The notes: generated from the sequence alone by a model not told the origin. Shown: positions 1-8,754, counted from the first letter of the stretch. The stretch: 64,000 bases of DNA from DASVTR01 sp033855775 (GCA_033855775.1 JAWVFT010000037.1:1-64000); one strand, 5' to 3'. Numbers and translations are program-made.

Positions 1-1862
1 TCAAGTTCCATTCGATTCTGTGCTGTCCAACTACTTGATCTTCCCCTAATAATCCGCGCCAAATGCACGCCTTCGCTGTCAAACTCATAAATTGCAGGCT
101 CTTTCAGTCTCCCGTCCTCTTCCTCATAATCATAGGCATAAAGTCGTCCAGTCTCTGTAGAGGCTAGCCATTGACGGCCCAAATTGGTTGTCGCTCGAGA
201 GACGCCGCTGCGAATCTGGCCGCGCAACGTATCCTGTTTTTTATTGGCCTCCGGCATTAATCTCTCTTGCACAAACCAAACAGACCCGCCGATTGCGGCT
301 GCGAACAAGACCCCTGGAATCATCAATCTGTAGATGCTTTGCCCGCAAGCCCACCAAGCTACTGCTTCGCTTCGCCGGGCCATTAGCGCGTACGACGCAA
401 GGATTGCTATCAGCAGACTGGCGGGTGCTAGTTGCACTACGACTAGCGGAAGCAGGAAGAGCAGATATCTTAAGACCATCCCTGCCCCGGAGGCGGTCGC
501 AGCAATGAAACGCCATAGCTCGAAAATGGTGAAAATCTGAAAGATTGCGACCAGCGAGATGAGCGCGGCCATGAAACTGAGGATCAACGAGCGCAGAACG
601 CTTGAGTCAAGTAAACTGGGAAAGCTCAACAGTCGGGTTCCAGCATCTTTTTGGTGATGTTGCTTGCTTTTCAAAATCACTTCACTATGGTTGGAATTAG
701 TATTATCGGACCCGGCCCGATCTTTCAGCCGTCTCCAGATAAAAAGCGGTCTATGATTAAGGCGCAACATCAATAACGCGCAGCCAACCACGGAGAGGGT
801 TGCCAGCCATGTCCCCATCAAGACCGGAAGCGTCCCGGCGCGAGCCAACTGTTCCCCGCCCAGCGCGAGCAGGTAATAAGCAATCATCAGGAACAGCGAA
901 AGCACAACGCCTAAACCGCGACCGCCTTTTCGCACACGCAAACCCACGGCGGCTCCCAGCAGGCTGAAGATTAAAGGCGTCAACCCGAACGTCAGTCTTT
1001 TATGCCAAAGGGTTAGAGCTTCGCGCTTCTTGGCCCCCGATTGTGTCTCAACATACGCGCCTAAATCGCTCAAGCTCATCTCTTCCGGGTCAACCTGCTC
1101 TCGCCGCAGGCGATCCAGCAGAGCCTTTCGCCCTGTCTCTAGTTGCACTCTGACCTGCACCAGCCTCTCCGTCACGTAAGAGGCTTCGCCATTGACGCTT
1201 AAAGGCGGCAAAGTGGTGATGGCCGCATCGCTGAGCACCAGTTCCGAACGCTCCGCTGCCGTGTCAATGCGCCCCGAGCGCGCCGTCACCAACTGTGTGC
1301 TACCGTCTTTCGTCTGCGAATAAAGAAAGACACGATCCCAGACCCCTTGCTCTTTATCGCCGTCCCGCACATAGATGACGAAGCCCGGAATATCCGTCGT
1401 GAAAGAGCGCGGCTCGACAGGAGAATCCAGTTTATAGATAGCTGCTCGTAAGGTCGCTTGCTTCCAGATGCGCGCCGCTTGTGGCGCCAGTTGCAGATTC
1501 AGATAGAGGGTTCCGGCGGTTAAAAGCAGGCCCAGCAAAAGCGCAGGCCAGATGATTCTCCAAGCGCCTATGCCAGCCGCGCGCATCGCTACCAGTTCGC
1601 TGTCGCTGCCCATGCGACTGAACCCTATGACAGTCCCCGCCAGCGTGGCCATAGGCAAGGCGAAGACCAGCACGTTCGGCAGCAAAGCCGCCAGCACGTC
1701 TAACACAAGGCCCAGCGGAACGCGCGTCGAGACCAGCAATTCCGTGATGCGCGTGGCTTGCTGCGCCAGCAAAATCGCCGCCAGCAACAAGGCTGAGAGC
1801 AAAAGGTACGGCAGAATCGCGCCCCAAATATATCTTTCGACTAATCTGCCGCCGAGCCGCAT
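1..1862 (-). CDS. Fused LptF-LptG-type lipopolysaccharide export permease (3' end outside window)
   Basis: My own translation of the minus strand is open from ATG 1862 to the window edge, over 620 codons, about twice the usual ~360 residues of one LptF or LptG. Residues 1-350 form a full permease unit: N-terminal membrane helices, the loop ending GFSRMGSDSELVAMRAAGIG, a soluble beta domain, then three more helices. After a hydrophilic linker (about 365-415) a second unit starts near residue 421, again with helices and an equivalent ARRSEAVAWWACG loop. In the LptB2FGC family LptF and LptG form the inner-membrane dimer that extracts LPS; here both appear to be one chain. GAGG lies 8-11 bases before the ATG. 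It follows recO by 68 bases and is probably cotranscribed. Family certain; the fusion is read directly. Confidence 0.9.
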   Translation of the reverse strand, partial: MRLGGRLVERYIWGAILPYLLLSALLLAAILLAQQATRITELLVSTRVPLGLVLDVLAALLPNVLVFALPMATLAGTVIGFSRMGSDSELVAMRAAGIGAWRIIWPALLLGLLLTAGTLYLNLQLAPQAARIWKQATLRAAIYKLDSPVEPRSFTTDIPGFVIYVRDGDKEQGVWDRVFLYSQTKDGSTQLVTARSGRIDTAAERSELVLSDAAITTLPPLSVNGEASYVTERLVQVRVQLETGRKALLDRLRREQVDPEEMSLSDLGAYVETQSGAKKREALTLWHKRLTFGLTPLIFSLLGAAVGLRVRKGGRGLGVVLSLFLMIAYYLLALGGEQLARAGTLPVLMGTWLATLSVVGCALLMLRLNHRPLFIWRRLKDRAGSDNTNSNHSEVILKSKQHHQKDAGTRLLSFPSLLDSSVLRSLILSFMAALISLVAIFQIFTIFELWRFIAATASGAGMVLRYLLFLLPLVVVQLAPASLLIAILASYALMARRSEAVAWWACGQSIYRLMIPGVLFAAAIGGSVWFVQERLMPEANKKQDTLRGQIRSGVSRATTNLGRQWLASTETGRLYAYDYEEEDGRLKEPAIYEFDSEGVHLARIIRGRSSSWTAQNRMEL

Positions 1863-1930
1863 AAACGCCTCAAAAGACTGCCTTCGCCGTTTAACTATTT
1901 TTTTTCAGCGTCATCCGGCGCGCTAAGGCT

Positions 1931-2674
1931 TCAAACCAGAGTGGCATGGACACGCGGACTGCGTTCGAGCGCATGCCCGATTAGCTTCCGTGTCAGTTGA
2001 GCTATCTCATCTAAGCTGGCGCGCTCAAAGGGCGCAGCCTTCAGACTGTAATCGAGCGGTGATAGTCGCAGCATCTTGTGTATCTGCGCGCGAGACGGCC
2101 CGCCCAGGACCATTCCCAGTTGATGGCTGCAAACCTTACAACGCATCTTGAACTCTGCGTTCAGGTAGCTCTGCTCCGCTTCATTGAAGACTCTGCCACA
2201 CTCCGCGCAGCGGCGCAGCTCAGGCATAAAGCCCGCCAGCTTGAGCGTCCAGACTTCGAAATAACGCAGCAGCGGGTTCAAATCCGCTGCCCCCTGCGGG
2301 ACTGCTTCTAAAGTCGCCCGAACCATCCTAAACAGTTTTTCGTTCGGCTCATGCGGCGGCGCGAACTCCAACACCAACTCGCTCAGGTACGAGAGAGCCG
2401 CGACGGTTTCCGCGCGCTCCGAAAGCTTAAAATAGGAGCGCTGTATCTCCGTCTGCCGCAAGGTGACCAGCTCGCGCCCCTCTTTTTCATAGTAGCTCAA
2501 ATCGAGCAACGTGAAAGGCTCCAAGCCCGCGCCGAATTTGCTTTTCAAACGTCTGGCCCCTTTAGCCACTGCGCGCACAACGCCCGCGCTTCTGGTCAGA
2601 CAGACGACAATCTTGTCCGCCTCTGCCAGCGGATAAACCCTCAGCACGACCGCTTCTGTTTCGACCAGACCCAT
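1931..2674 (-). CDS. recO: DNA repair protein RecO
   Basis: RecO supports RecA loading in the RecFOR recombination pathway. The protein begins with the typical OB-fold start (MGLVETEAVVLR, then DKIVVCLT), followed by AKGARRLKS and the FTLLDLSYYEKEG region. A four-cysteine zinc site, CAECG and CKVC, lies in the C-terminal half. From ATG 2674 the length is 247 residues, normal for RecO. An upstream TTG at 2737 is in frame but adds 21 residues without family resemblance, so I prefer the internal ATG. It lies between a small membrane protein and the Lpt permease in a minus-strand run. Confidence 0.93.
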   Translation of the reverse strand: MGLVETEAVVLRVYPLAEADKIVVCLTRSAGVVRAVAKGARRLKSKFGAGLEPFTLLDLSYYEKEGRELVTLRQTEIQRSYFKLSERAETVAALSYLSELVLEFAPPHEPNEKLFRMVRATLEAVPQGAADLNPLLRYFEVWTLKLAGFMPELRRCAECGRVFNEAEQSYLNAEFKMRCKVCSHQLGMVLGGPSRAQIHKMLRLSPLDYSLKAAPFERASLDEIAQLTRKLIGHALERSPRVHATLV

Positions 2675-2802
2675 CAAAAAAATTTCCCGTCGCTCTGAAG
2701 ACGAGCCTTTGACCACTCCCAAATTTGAAAAGCTCAAACCTGAAAGCTTAAGAGCTTATCGGACGCGACTCTTCCTGCGCTGTCTTCCACATTGTCTTGA
2801 GG

Positions 2803-2973
2803 CTAAAAGGGGAAAAAGTACAGGAGCCATGCCAGGGCCAGACCGATGCCTATAAACTCTGCGAATATTTTAAGGCCGTAAAGCAAACGCTCACGCACGC
2901 TATTGCGCGCCACCACTCCAAAGACCGTGGCGACCAGGACGGCGAACAATATCATCACCAGCAAGTGCTTCAA
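2803..2973 (-). CDS. 56-residue hydrophobic membrane protein, translationally coupled to the DUF6677-like gene
   Basis: A short reading frame starts at TTG 2973 and ends at TAG 2803-2805. Its TTG overlaps the TGA of the upstream gene (TTGA), and GGGAGG lies 5 bases before it, so translation is well supported. The product has two hydrophobic stretches, LLVMILFAVLVATVFGVV near residues 4-21 and IGIGLALAWLLYFF near 41-54, joined by a basic segment NSVRERLLYG. That predicts a two-helix membrane protein with both ends on the same side. I do not recognise a family. A role with the DUF6677-like neighbour is inference from the overlap. Confidence 0.72.
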   Translation of the reverse strand: MKHLLVMILFAVLVATVFGVVARNSVRERLLYGLKIFAEFIGIGLALAWLLYFFPF

Positions 2974-3407
2974 GGCTTCCTCCCGACCGCTATGTCAAAG
3001 GCGTCCAGCATCCCCAAGTAATTCAAAAGGCCCGCCACCAGCAAAAACGTGTTGCCGTATTCGAAGGTCTCTAACTTCGCCTGCTCTACAAATCCTGTGT
3101 TCGTCACCCAGCAGACCAGATACAGCAACCCTGCGCCCAAGTTGGCAATCATCGGCGGAACTTGCAGCAGCGGGGACCATCCGCTGACGCCCTGGCTATC
3201 GCCTATCGGAAAGAGGTGGCCGCCGAAGGCCAGGCCTATGATGAACATGGCCATCACAGCCCCGCCGATTAACAGGCCGCGTCCCCAACGTCCCTGCGCA
3301 ACATGGCCCGCGCCAGGGACAAACCAGCCAAGCAAGCCTATCAGCCAGGCCCCGCCCGGAACCGTCTCCGTCAGGGCAGTCTCACTTCTCTTCTCTCTCA
3401 AGCTCAA
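2970..3407 (-). CDS. DUF6677-like multi-pass membrane protein
   Basis: About 145 residues with three to four hydrophobic segments (AWLIGLLGWFVPGAGH; LLIGGAVMAMFIIGLAFGG; LLYLVCWVTNTG; TFLLVAGLLNYLGMLDAF). The order GWFVPGAGHVAQGRWGRG followed by a C-terminal LLNYLGMLDAFDIA fits the acidobacterial DUF6677 family, whose function is unknown. I place the start at TTG 3407, which has GGAGG 5 bases upstream and begins after the preceding VWFA gene stops. ATG 3482 is also in frame but would overlap that gene by about 47 bases. The stop overlaps the start of the small membrane protein downstream. Start uncertain, gene solid. Confidence 0.8.
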   Translation of the reverse strand: MSLREKRSETALTETVPGGAWLIGLLGWFVPGAGHVAQGRWGRGLLIGGAVMAMFIIGLAFGGHLFPIGDSQGVSGWSPLLQVPPMIANLGAGLLYLVCWVTNTGFVEQAKLETFEYGNTFLLVAGLLNYLGMLDAFDIAVGRKP

Positions 3408-3435
3408 ATCTTCCTCCCAAGGGTCTTCTCCAAAA

Positions 3436-4515
3436 TTAACGCTCGTTGCGCCCCGTGTAGCCCTCTCTGGCTCCCACTTCATAGCCGCCCGGCAAGACCA
3501 GCACGCGCACGCGTCGCCACTGTCCGGCGCCGACGGGCGTCGTCGGCTTATAAGTAATAATGTACTGTGCGCGTAACTCTTCCGCAATCGCCCTGTAGGC
3601 AATAGCCAAATCTTCATCCTTCAAAGGAAGGAACAGACGCCCGCCAGTCTGTGTGGCCAGCGCAGCCAGTTGCTTCTCTGAATTATTGATTAAGGCCAGA
3701 AAGCGTCCCACCTGCTTAGGGTCGTAGCCGCGCAGCAAGGTCTGCGTCACACGCCCGCCGGCGCGTCTCTGAATCATCTCCCGCAGCATCCCCGTTAAAC
3801 TGACCACGTAGACGCTCGCGTCCGCGCGCCGTATGGCATTGAGCGCGTCCGTGTACCCTGCCCTTCTGCGCTCAGCCGTGTCAATGCCATCCGTCAGCAG
3901 AATAATTATCCTTCGCCCTTCCACCTTACGCAACTGCTCATCCGCTGCCAGGTACAAGCCATCGTAGAAGGTCGTGCTCTCGCCCGGATGATAACGCCAG
4001 TCCAGAGCCTTCTCCAGCGCCGCTTGATTGGTCGCAGCCGTCCAGTCCTGCAACAACTCTACCTTATCCGCAAACTGCATCAGGCAAACTTTATCCGCCG
4101 GCAGCAACCCTTCTATAAAGCCTTTGCCGGCCTCGCGTATAAAACGCATCTCTTGAAAGACGCTGCCCGAAGCATCCAACAGCAAGACTATGTTGGCCGC
4201 CACACGCTGGCGATTGAAGCTACTAATCTGCTGCCGCACGCCTTCGTCGTAGACTATAAAATCATCGCGGTTCAGCCCGTTGATGCTCGTCCCGGACCAA
4301 TCACGCACAGAGACAGGCAGCAACACCTCGTCCGTGCGCACACGAATCACATCGTCCGCCTCCGTGGACTGGCCAGCCTCGCCTTGATTCACCTCAGGCG
4401 TCTGCGACCTGCGCCCGCTCTGCCCACAGACTTCCGCGCGCCAGACAAACTGGCAGCAAAACAGAGCCAGCAGTCCAGACAACGCTGCCTTCAATTTCCA
4501 ACGACGAAAGATCAT
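3436..4515 (-). CDS. Secreted VWFA-related protein (acidobacterial type)
   Basis: A 359-residue exported protein: an N-terminal basic and hydrophobic signal (about 1-30), then a short beta-rich domain (VIRVRTDEVLLPVSVRD; NRDDFIVYDEG) and a von Willebrand factor A domain. The MIDAS metal site is visible as DASGS in NIVLLLDASGS, with a later LLTDGID. The C-terminus (AQYIITYKPTTP, then YEVGAREGYTGR) has the layout of the VWFA-related acidobacterial family. VWFA domains bind partners through a divalent metal; the ligand is unknown. It heads the minus-strand group that continues into the DUF6677-like gene 28 bases downstream. A paralogue lies at 21438-22385. Confidence 0.9.
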   Translation of the reverse strand: MIFRRWKLKAALSGLLALFCCQFVWRAEVCGQSGRRSQTPEVNQGEAGQSTEADDVIRVRTDEVLLPVSVRDWSGTSINGLNRDDFIVYDEGVRQQISSFNRQRVAANIVLLLDASGSVFQEMRFIREAGKGFIEGLLPADKVCLMQFADKVELLQDWTAATNQAALEKALDWRYHPGESTTFYDGLYLAADEQLRKVEGRRIIILLTDGIDTAERRRAGYTDALNAIRRADASVYVVSLTGMLREMIQRRAGGRVTQTLLRGYDPKQVGRFLALINNSEKQLAALATQTGGRLFLPLKDEDLAIAYRAIAEELRAQYIITYKPTTPVGAGQWRRVRVLVLPGGYEVGAREGYTGRNER

Positions 4516-5006
4516 CTGTTCTATGCTGAGATGCTTTGCTTTAATTGTCTAACTTTAATCGCCTAATGATAGCCATCCCGGAAAAAGCCTTCCGCGAAAG
4601 TAGCTGTTAAAGCGTTTGGCACAAGAGTAACGGCTTGCCTGAAGCACACTATCTTGACTCCCTTTGGGCTTTGCAGGGAAAGGGCGCAACAAGCACAACA
4701 TAGTGTAGGTCAATCTTTGTCTGTGTCCATATATCCACGTGAAATTGACTTCCTGCAAAGCTCTCACTCTTGAGCCTAACGTTATCGGACGCACGGAGCA
4801 ATGTGGGCCAACTCAAATACACATAGCGAACCTCTCATCTTTTGTGCGCGCTCGTCCCGGCTGGAAAAACTTTTGACGACTGCTTAGTTGTTTGCGGCTT
4901 CCCTACGCGTTGGCCGCTCGCCGGAGAAGAGCCGGAAAATCCGACGGCACACAGTTTCCCCAAAGCCCTTCGGCGCAGGAGCTTTGAAAGTCTAGGCTTT
5001 TACGCC
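4516..5006. other. Non-coding spacer of about 490 bases
   Basis: This lies between two minus-strand genes. Short frames exist on both strands but have no family resemblance, no ribosome binding site and mixed codon use. It holds one copy of the recurring 9-mer TTATCGGAC (4782-4790). I find no tRNA-like cloverleaf and no strong terminator. The promoter of the VWFA gene presumably lies here but I could not place it with confidence. Confidence 0.5.
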
Positions 5007-5624
5007 TCAAGCATCTTCCAAGCCATCCAAACTGATTGCCGAGGTCACTTCATAATAGCCTGCGCCGGAGCAAGGGCGGCACAAGATTTCCCCAAGCTGC
5101 CCAAGCTCTTCCCGCCCGTCGTTGATGCCTTCGCCACAACGCTCGCAGGTGACGCGCGCGCGCGGCTTGCCCGGCGCGTCCATCAAGCCGTACTTGACAG
5201 AGACTCTAGCGGCTTTGAATAACTCCCGGTCGGTCGCTTCCCTGTAGGCGCGAAACTGCCGCTCCTTTTTATCCGCAATCGTGGGATAGCGCGCGTCCGC
5301 CAGCACCCGCGATTCGTCCAGGGCGACAAGGCGCACGGACTGCCCCGTCTCCGTGTTTAGAAAGCTGGCCGCAACCTTGCCATAGTCCAGATACTTCAGG
5401 CTTCTTTTGCCCAGACGCGCGCCCGTCACAGCCCCGACCGCATCGGCCATGCAGCGGTCTATCTCGACCCAGACAATCAGTTTTTTTCTGTCCGCCCCGC
5501 GCGGTTCTGCTATGCCTATCAGGCGACAACCGAGCAGGGCCATGCGCACGCCGAGCAATTGCCCTGCGCAGAGATGCCCGTGCAAACGCCCGCACTCTTC
5601 CAGTAATTCATCGACGGATTGCAA
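5007..5624 (-). CDS. FmdE-family protein with C-terminal zinc ribbon
   Basis: A 205-residue protein related to subunit E of formylmethanofuran dehydrogenase. The N-terminal domain shows the family signature LHGHLCAGQLLGVRMA, followed by VEIDRCMADAVGAVTG, in which the His and Cys residues can bind metal. The C-terminus carries CERCG...CRPCSG, a zinc ribbon. FmdE proteins occur widely in non-methanogens, where their role is not settled; no other formylmethanofuran dehydrogenase subunit is in view. I use TTG 5624 as start, with AAGG 8 bases upstream; no ATG is available. It begins 22 bases after the NamZ gene stops, so the two are probably cotranscribed. Confidence 0.85.
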   Translation of the reverse strand: MQSVDELLEECGRLHGHLCAGQLLGVRMALLGCRLIGIAEPRGADRKKLIVWVEIDRCMADAVGAVTGARLGKRSLKYLDYGKVAASFLNTETGQSVRLVALDESRVLADARYPTIADKKERQFRAYREATDRELFKAARVSVKYGLMDAPGKPRARVTCERCGEGINDGREELGQLGEILCRPCSGAGYYEVTSAISLDGLEDA

Positions 5625-5646
5625 AGCTTCTGCCTTCTCCCAAATC

Positions 5647-6816
5647 TTAATAAAGCAGAAACGGCTCGCGCGCTCTTTTGAACGCAGCCAAGCCTTCCTG
5701 CCAACCTTCCTGAATCTGCCCTAAACTCTCCCCGCGCTCTATGGACTCGCGCAGCCTTGCGGTTCCGGCTATCACGTCAAAAGGATTTTTATCGTAGACG
5801 TACTCATACGGCGGCTCTTTCCACTTGAACTCTTCCGCGTAGAGGTCGCGCGCTATCTTGACCGCGGCCACTCCCGCTATGACAGGCTCAAAGTCTTCAC
5901 GCGACGTGACGTGTAGCTGCGCCCCGCCGCAAGTCTCCTTCCAATGCTTCTGGAATGTCGGTTGAAAACCGCAGGCGCGAAAGTAGACGCCCGGCAAGCC
6001 GAGGCCGTTCAATTTTCCGGCGTAAACCTCCGCCTCTATGTAAGGCGCGCCGATGAGTTCAAAGGGGCGAGTCGTCCCGCGTCCTTCGGACATCTGCGTC
6101 CCTTCCAGATGAACCGTTCCCGGAAAGACCGTCGCGGAATCCAGCGTGGGCATGTTGGGCGAAGGCAAGACCCACGGCGCGCCTGTCTCGTCGTGCCACA
6201 TGCCGCGCTCCCATCCGTCCATCTTGATGACTTCCAACTCGCAATCTATTTTGAAATGGCCCTTGAACATCAAGGCCAGCTCGCAGACGGTCATGCCGTG
6301 GCGCGTCGGCAGCGGAAACTGGCCGACGAAGGAGGCGTACTCCGGCTCCAACATCGTTCCGGCGATGCTCTGGCCGTTGATTGGATTCGGGCGGTCGCAG
6401 ACGACGACGCGCTTGCGATATTTCTCAGCCGCGCGCATGCAGTTGGCCAGCGTGTAGATGAAGGTGTAGATACGACAGCCTACATCCTGCATGTCGAAGA
6501 CCAGCGCGTCCACGTCCTTGAGCATCTCTTCGGTAGGCTCGCGCGTCTCGCTGTACAGAGAATAAATCGGAATCCCCGTCACGCGGTCAAAGGCGTGCGC
6601 CGTCTCGACCATGTTGTCCTGCACGTCTCCGCGAATCCCGTGCTGCGGGCCGAACAGGGCCGTCAGGTTTATGTCGCGCCGCTCGTGCAGCAAATCTGCG
6701 GCGTGCCTGTACTCTCCATTGACGGACGACTGATTGCAGATTAAGCCGACGCGCGCGCCGCGCAAAGGTTCGCCCGCGCCCTCCAGCAGTTTCTCCAAAC
6801 CCAATACTGTCCTCAT
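5647..6816 (-). CDS. namZ: NamZ-like exo-beta-N-acetylmuramidase (DUF1343)
   Basis: About 389 residues of the DUF1343 family. Characterised NamZ enzymes remove terminal MurNAc from peptidoglycan fragments. Family landmarks are VGLICNQSSVN, ALFGPQHGIRGD, LVFDMQDVGCRIYTFIYTLA, the DRPNPINGQ segment, LPTRHGMTVCELA and EGTQMSEGRGTTRPFE. The start is ATG 6816, with AGAAGG about 6 bases upstream; TTG 6831 only adds five basic residues. I see no export signal, so it may be cytoplasmic, or another start or secretion route is used. With the AmgK-like kinase and nucleotidyltransferase at 27.6-30 kb it suggests MurNAc salvage, though the genes are far apart. Confidence 0.9.
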   Translation of the reverse strand: MRTVLGLEKLLEGAGEPLRGARVGLICNQSSVNGEYRHAADLLHERRDINLTALFGPQHGIRGDVQDNMVETAHAFDRVTGIPIYSLYSETREPTEEMLKDVDALVFDMQDVGCRIYTFIYTLANCMRAAEKYRKRVVVCDRPNPINGQSIAGTMLEPEYASFVGQFPLPTRHGMTVCELALMFKGHFKIDCELEVIKMDGWERGMWHDETGAPWVLPSPNMPTLDSATVFPGTVHLEGTQMSEGRGTTRPFELIGAPYIEAEVYAGKLNGLGLPGVYFRACGFQPTFQKHWKETCGGAQLHVTSREDFEPVIAGVAAVKIARDLYAEEFKWKEPPYEYVYDKNPFDVIAGTARLRESIERGESLGQIQEGWQEGLAAFKRAREPFLLY

Positions 6817-6891
6817 CTTTTTCCTTCTCAACAGCCTTCAACTGTAACAACAAGTCGCAGGCTCTAAAACTTTAAACTCACAGAGCTTAAC

Positions 6892-7662
6892 CTAACCGCA
6901 CAGAACCGAGCCGCCGTTCACATTCAAGACTTCGCCGGTCAGGTGTCTGGCCCACTCGCTACAGAGAAAGACAATCGGCAGAGCTATGTCGTCCGCGCTG
7001 GCGATGCGCCCCAGCGGAATCCCGCGCTCGATTGCGGCCTTCTTTTCGGGGTTCGCAAAGACGCCCGTGTTCATCTCTGTTTCGACCCAACCGGGAGCGA
7101 CCGCGTTGACGTTAATCTGGTGCGCGGCCAGTTCAGAGGCCAGCGATTTGGTGAAAGAGATTTGCCCGCCCTTTGAGGCTGCGTAATTCGAGTAGCCTGC
7201 TTCGCCGCGCTGCCCCGCGGTCGAACTGACGATGACGATGCGCCCGCCGCCCTGCCGCTTCATCTGCGGCACAGCCGCACGGCAGACCGCCCAAGTCCCC
7301 TTCAAGTTAATATCTATGACGCGATCCCATAGCTCTTCGCTCAAGGATTCGACGGGCGCGCCGTCCCATACGCCAGCGTTGCAGACCAAAAAATCAAGGC
7401 GACCGAAGGCTTCGATTGTGCCCCGCGTCAAGGCTTCAGCCTCCGCAGTTTGCGACACGTCCGCCTTCAAGGCCATGGCACGGACGCCGTGCTTCTTTGC
7501 CGCCGCGACCGTCTCCAAAGCGTTTGCTTCGTCCCGAAAATAATTGACCACAACGTCCGCCCCTTGCTCCGCCAGCCGCTCGCACGTCGCACGCCCAATC
7601 CCACGCGACCCGCCCGTCACAAGGGCCACGCGCCCCTTCAATTGCATGCCATTCATGCTCAT
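6892..7662 (-). CDS. Short-chain dehydrogenase/reductase, FabG-like
   Basis: A classical SDR oxidoreductase of about 256 residues. The Rossmann nucleotide site is TGGSRGIG, followed by NAG, the catalytic Ser in IVIVSSTAG and the YAASK Tyr/Lys pair. The C-terminal VNVNGG ending resembles 3-oxoacyl-ACP reductases. Whether it is the housekeeping FabG cannot be told: no fatty acid synthesis genes are adjacent. ATG 7662 and ATG 7656 are both possible starts and GTG 7686 is also in frame; I chose 7662. A TTATCGGAC motif lies about 70 bases upstream. Confidence 0.88.
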   Translation of the reverse strand: MSMNGMQLKGRVALVTGGSRGIGRATCERLAEQGADVVVNYFRDEANALETVAAAKKHGVRAMALKADVSQTAEAEALTRGTIEAFGRLDFLVCNAGVWDGAPVESLSEELWDRVIDINLKGTWAVCRAAVPQMKRQGGGRIVIVSSTAGQRGEAGYSNYAASKGGQISFTKSLASELAAHQINVNAVAPGWVETEMNTGVFANPEKKAAIERGIPLGRIASADDIALPIVFLCSEWARHLTGEVLNVNGGSVLCG

Positions 7663-7782
7663 AATAATCCGCTGCTCTCTTTCCACTTTTAATCAGACTA
7701 AAGTTTTTGTCGCCGCTCACATCTAAGACGTTATCGGACTCCGCGCTATCGACAGGGCTAAAGGGATGTTCAAGTGAACTCT

Positions 7783-8550
7783 TTATCCTTCCCGCGCTAA
7801 AGCATTCGCGGGCGACTGTTCCGTCGCAGCATACGAGCGCGCGGACTCCATAAAGCGAGCGAAGAGATTTGTGGAGAAAGGGTCGCGCTCCCAGGCGATT
7901 TCCGGATGCCATTGAACCGCGAGCGCGAAACGCTCTGCGCGCGGGTCTTCCAGGGCTTCGACCAACCCGTCCGCAGTCCAGGCGGTCGCCACCAGGTTTC
8001 GCCCGACCGTCGCTATCGCTTGATGATGATGACTGTTGACGAGCGCGCTCTCGCTTCCGGCCACGCCCGCCAGCAGGCTGCCTTCGAGCAGGCGCACACG
8101 ATGCGATTGCCTGTCGCGCGGCGTTCCCTGCTGGTGCTTGATGGCCTCCGGCATCTGGCTCTCTATGTCCTGAATCAGAGTCCCGCCGCGCGCGACGTTC
8201 AAGACCTGCATCCCGAAGCAGATGGCGAAGAGCGGCATCGCGCGTCGCTCTATCTCTTCAAGGACGAGCAGGTCCGTCGCGTCCTTCAACGGTTGCACGG
8301 AGCCTAAGCGCGGATGCGGCTCTTGATTGTAGCGCAGAGGGTCTACGTCCGAATCGCTGCCCGGCAAGAGCACGCCGTCCAGCTGCTCCATCACTGCTTC
8401 TATGTATCCGCCGTCTGGAATCAGGCTCAGGTGAACGGGCGCGCCGCCCGCCGCCGCCACAGCCTCGCTGTAATAACGCGAAAGATAAAAGCGGTCTGTC
8501 TCAAGTTCAAGGCGCATCGTGATGCCTATGCGCGGTCGCGTCTCTCTCAT
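7783..8550 (-). CDS. Class I glutamine amidotransferase-like hydrolase (peptidase C26, PuuD-like)
   Basis: About 255 residues, the usual size for the gamma-glutamyl-GABA hydrolase family. The catalytic Cys sits in LFAICFGMQVLN, and the His-Glu pair in AVQWHPE near the end. The PGSDSDVDPLRY loop is typical of PuuD-like proteins. These hydrolyse gamma-glutamyl amides, for example in putrescine use, but the substrate here is unknown and no polyamine genes are nearby. ATG 8550 (MRETRPRIGIT) matches the family start. The frame stays open to TTG 8679, but the extra 43 residues look unrelated and would crowd the divergent hslV promoter. Confidence 0.87.
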   Translation of the reverse strand: MRETRPRIGITMRLELETDRFYLSRYYSEAVAAAGGAPVHLSLIPDGGYIEAVMEQLDGVLLPGSDSDVDPLRYNQEPHPRLGSVQPLKDATDLLVLEEIERRAMPLFAICFGMQVLNVARGGTLIQDIESQMPEAIKHQQGTPRDRQSHRVRLLEGSLLAGVAGSESALVNSHHHQAIATVGRNLVATAWTADGLVEALEDPRAERFALAVQWHPEIAWERDPFSTNLFARFMESARSYAATEQSPANALAREG

Positions 8551-8710
8551 TTCGGTTGCGTCGCCTTTCCGTTTGAGCCGGCGGCCCTCGCCGCTGGCGG
8601 CCATCGCTGCTTCGCTGTCATCATAACGCAAAAAGCCCCGCGCGCTTAGCCGACTCTTCGCGCCTCGGTCATTTGACAAGGCTTTGATTCCACTTTCCCG
8701 ACGAGGCGGC

Positions 8711-8740
8711 TTGACTTACCTTTGAGCCTGTTTCTATAGT
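8711..8740 (+). promoter_or_regulatory. Likely sigma-70-type promoter of hslVU
   Basis: TTGACT at 8711-8716 and TATAGT at 8735-8740 are separated by 18 bases, both one or two changes from consensus. They sit 15 bases before the hslV ATG. Transcription would start only a few bases before the ATG, giving a very short leader. The same 18-base spacing occurs before ruvX. Confidence 0.6.
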
Positions 8741-8754
8741 GCTCTGTTATCAAC

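Noticed and set aside
1432..1827. 131-codon minus-strand frame near the left edge
   Set aside because: Same strand but a different frame from the Lpt permease; the permease frame is open, longer and has the conserved motifs.
2797..3021. 74-codon plus-strand frame
   Set aside because: Opposite the small membrane protein and the end of the DUF6677-like gene; no ribosome binding site, low-quality composition.
4516..5006. Possible RNA gene in the spacer
   Set aside because: No tRNA arms, no conserved T-loop sequence, and no long stable stem followed by a T-tract on either strand.
5944..6744. 266-codon plus-strand frame opposite NamZ
   Set aside because: NamZ family motifs run through the whole stretch on the other strand.
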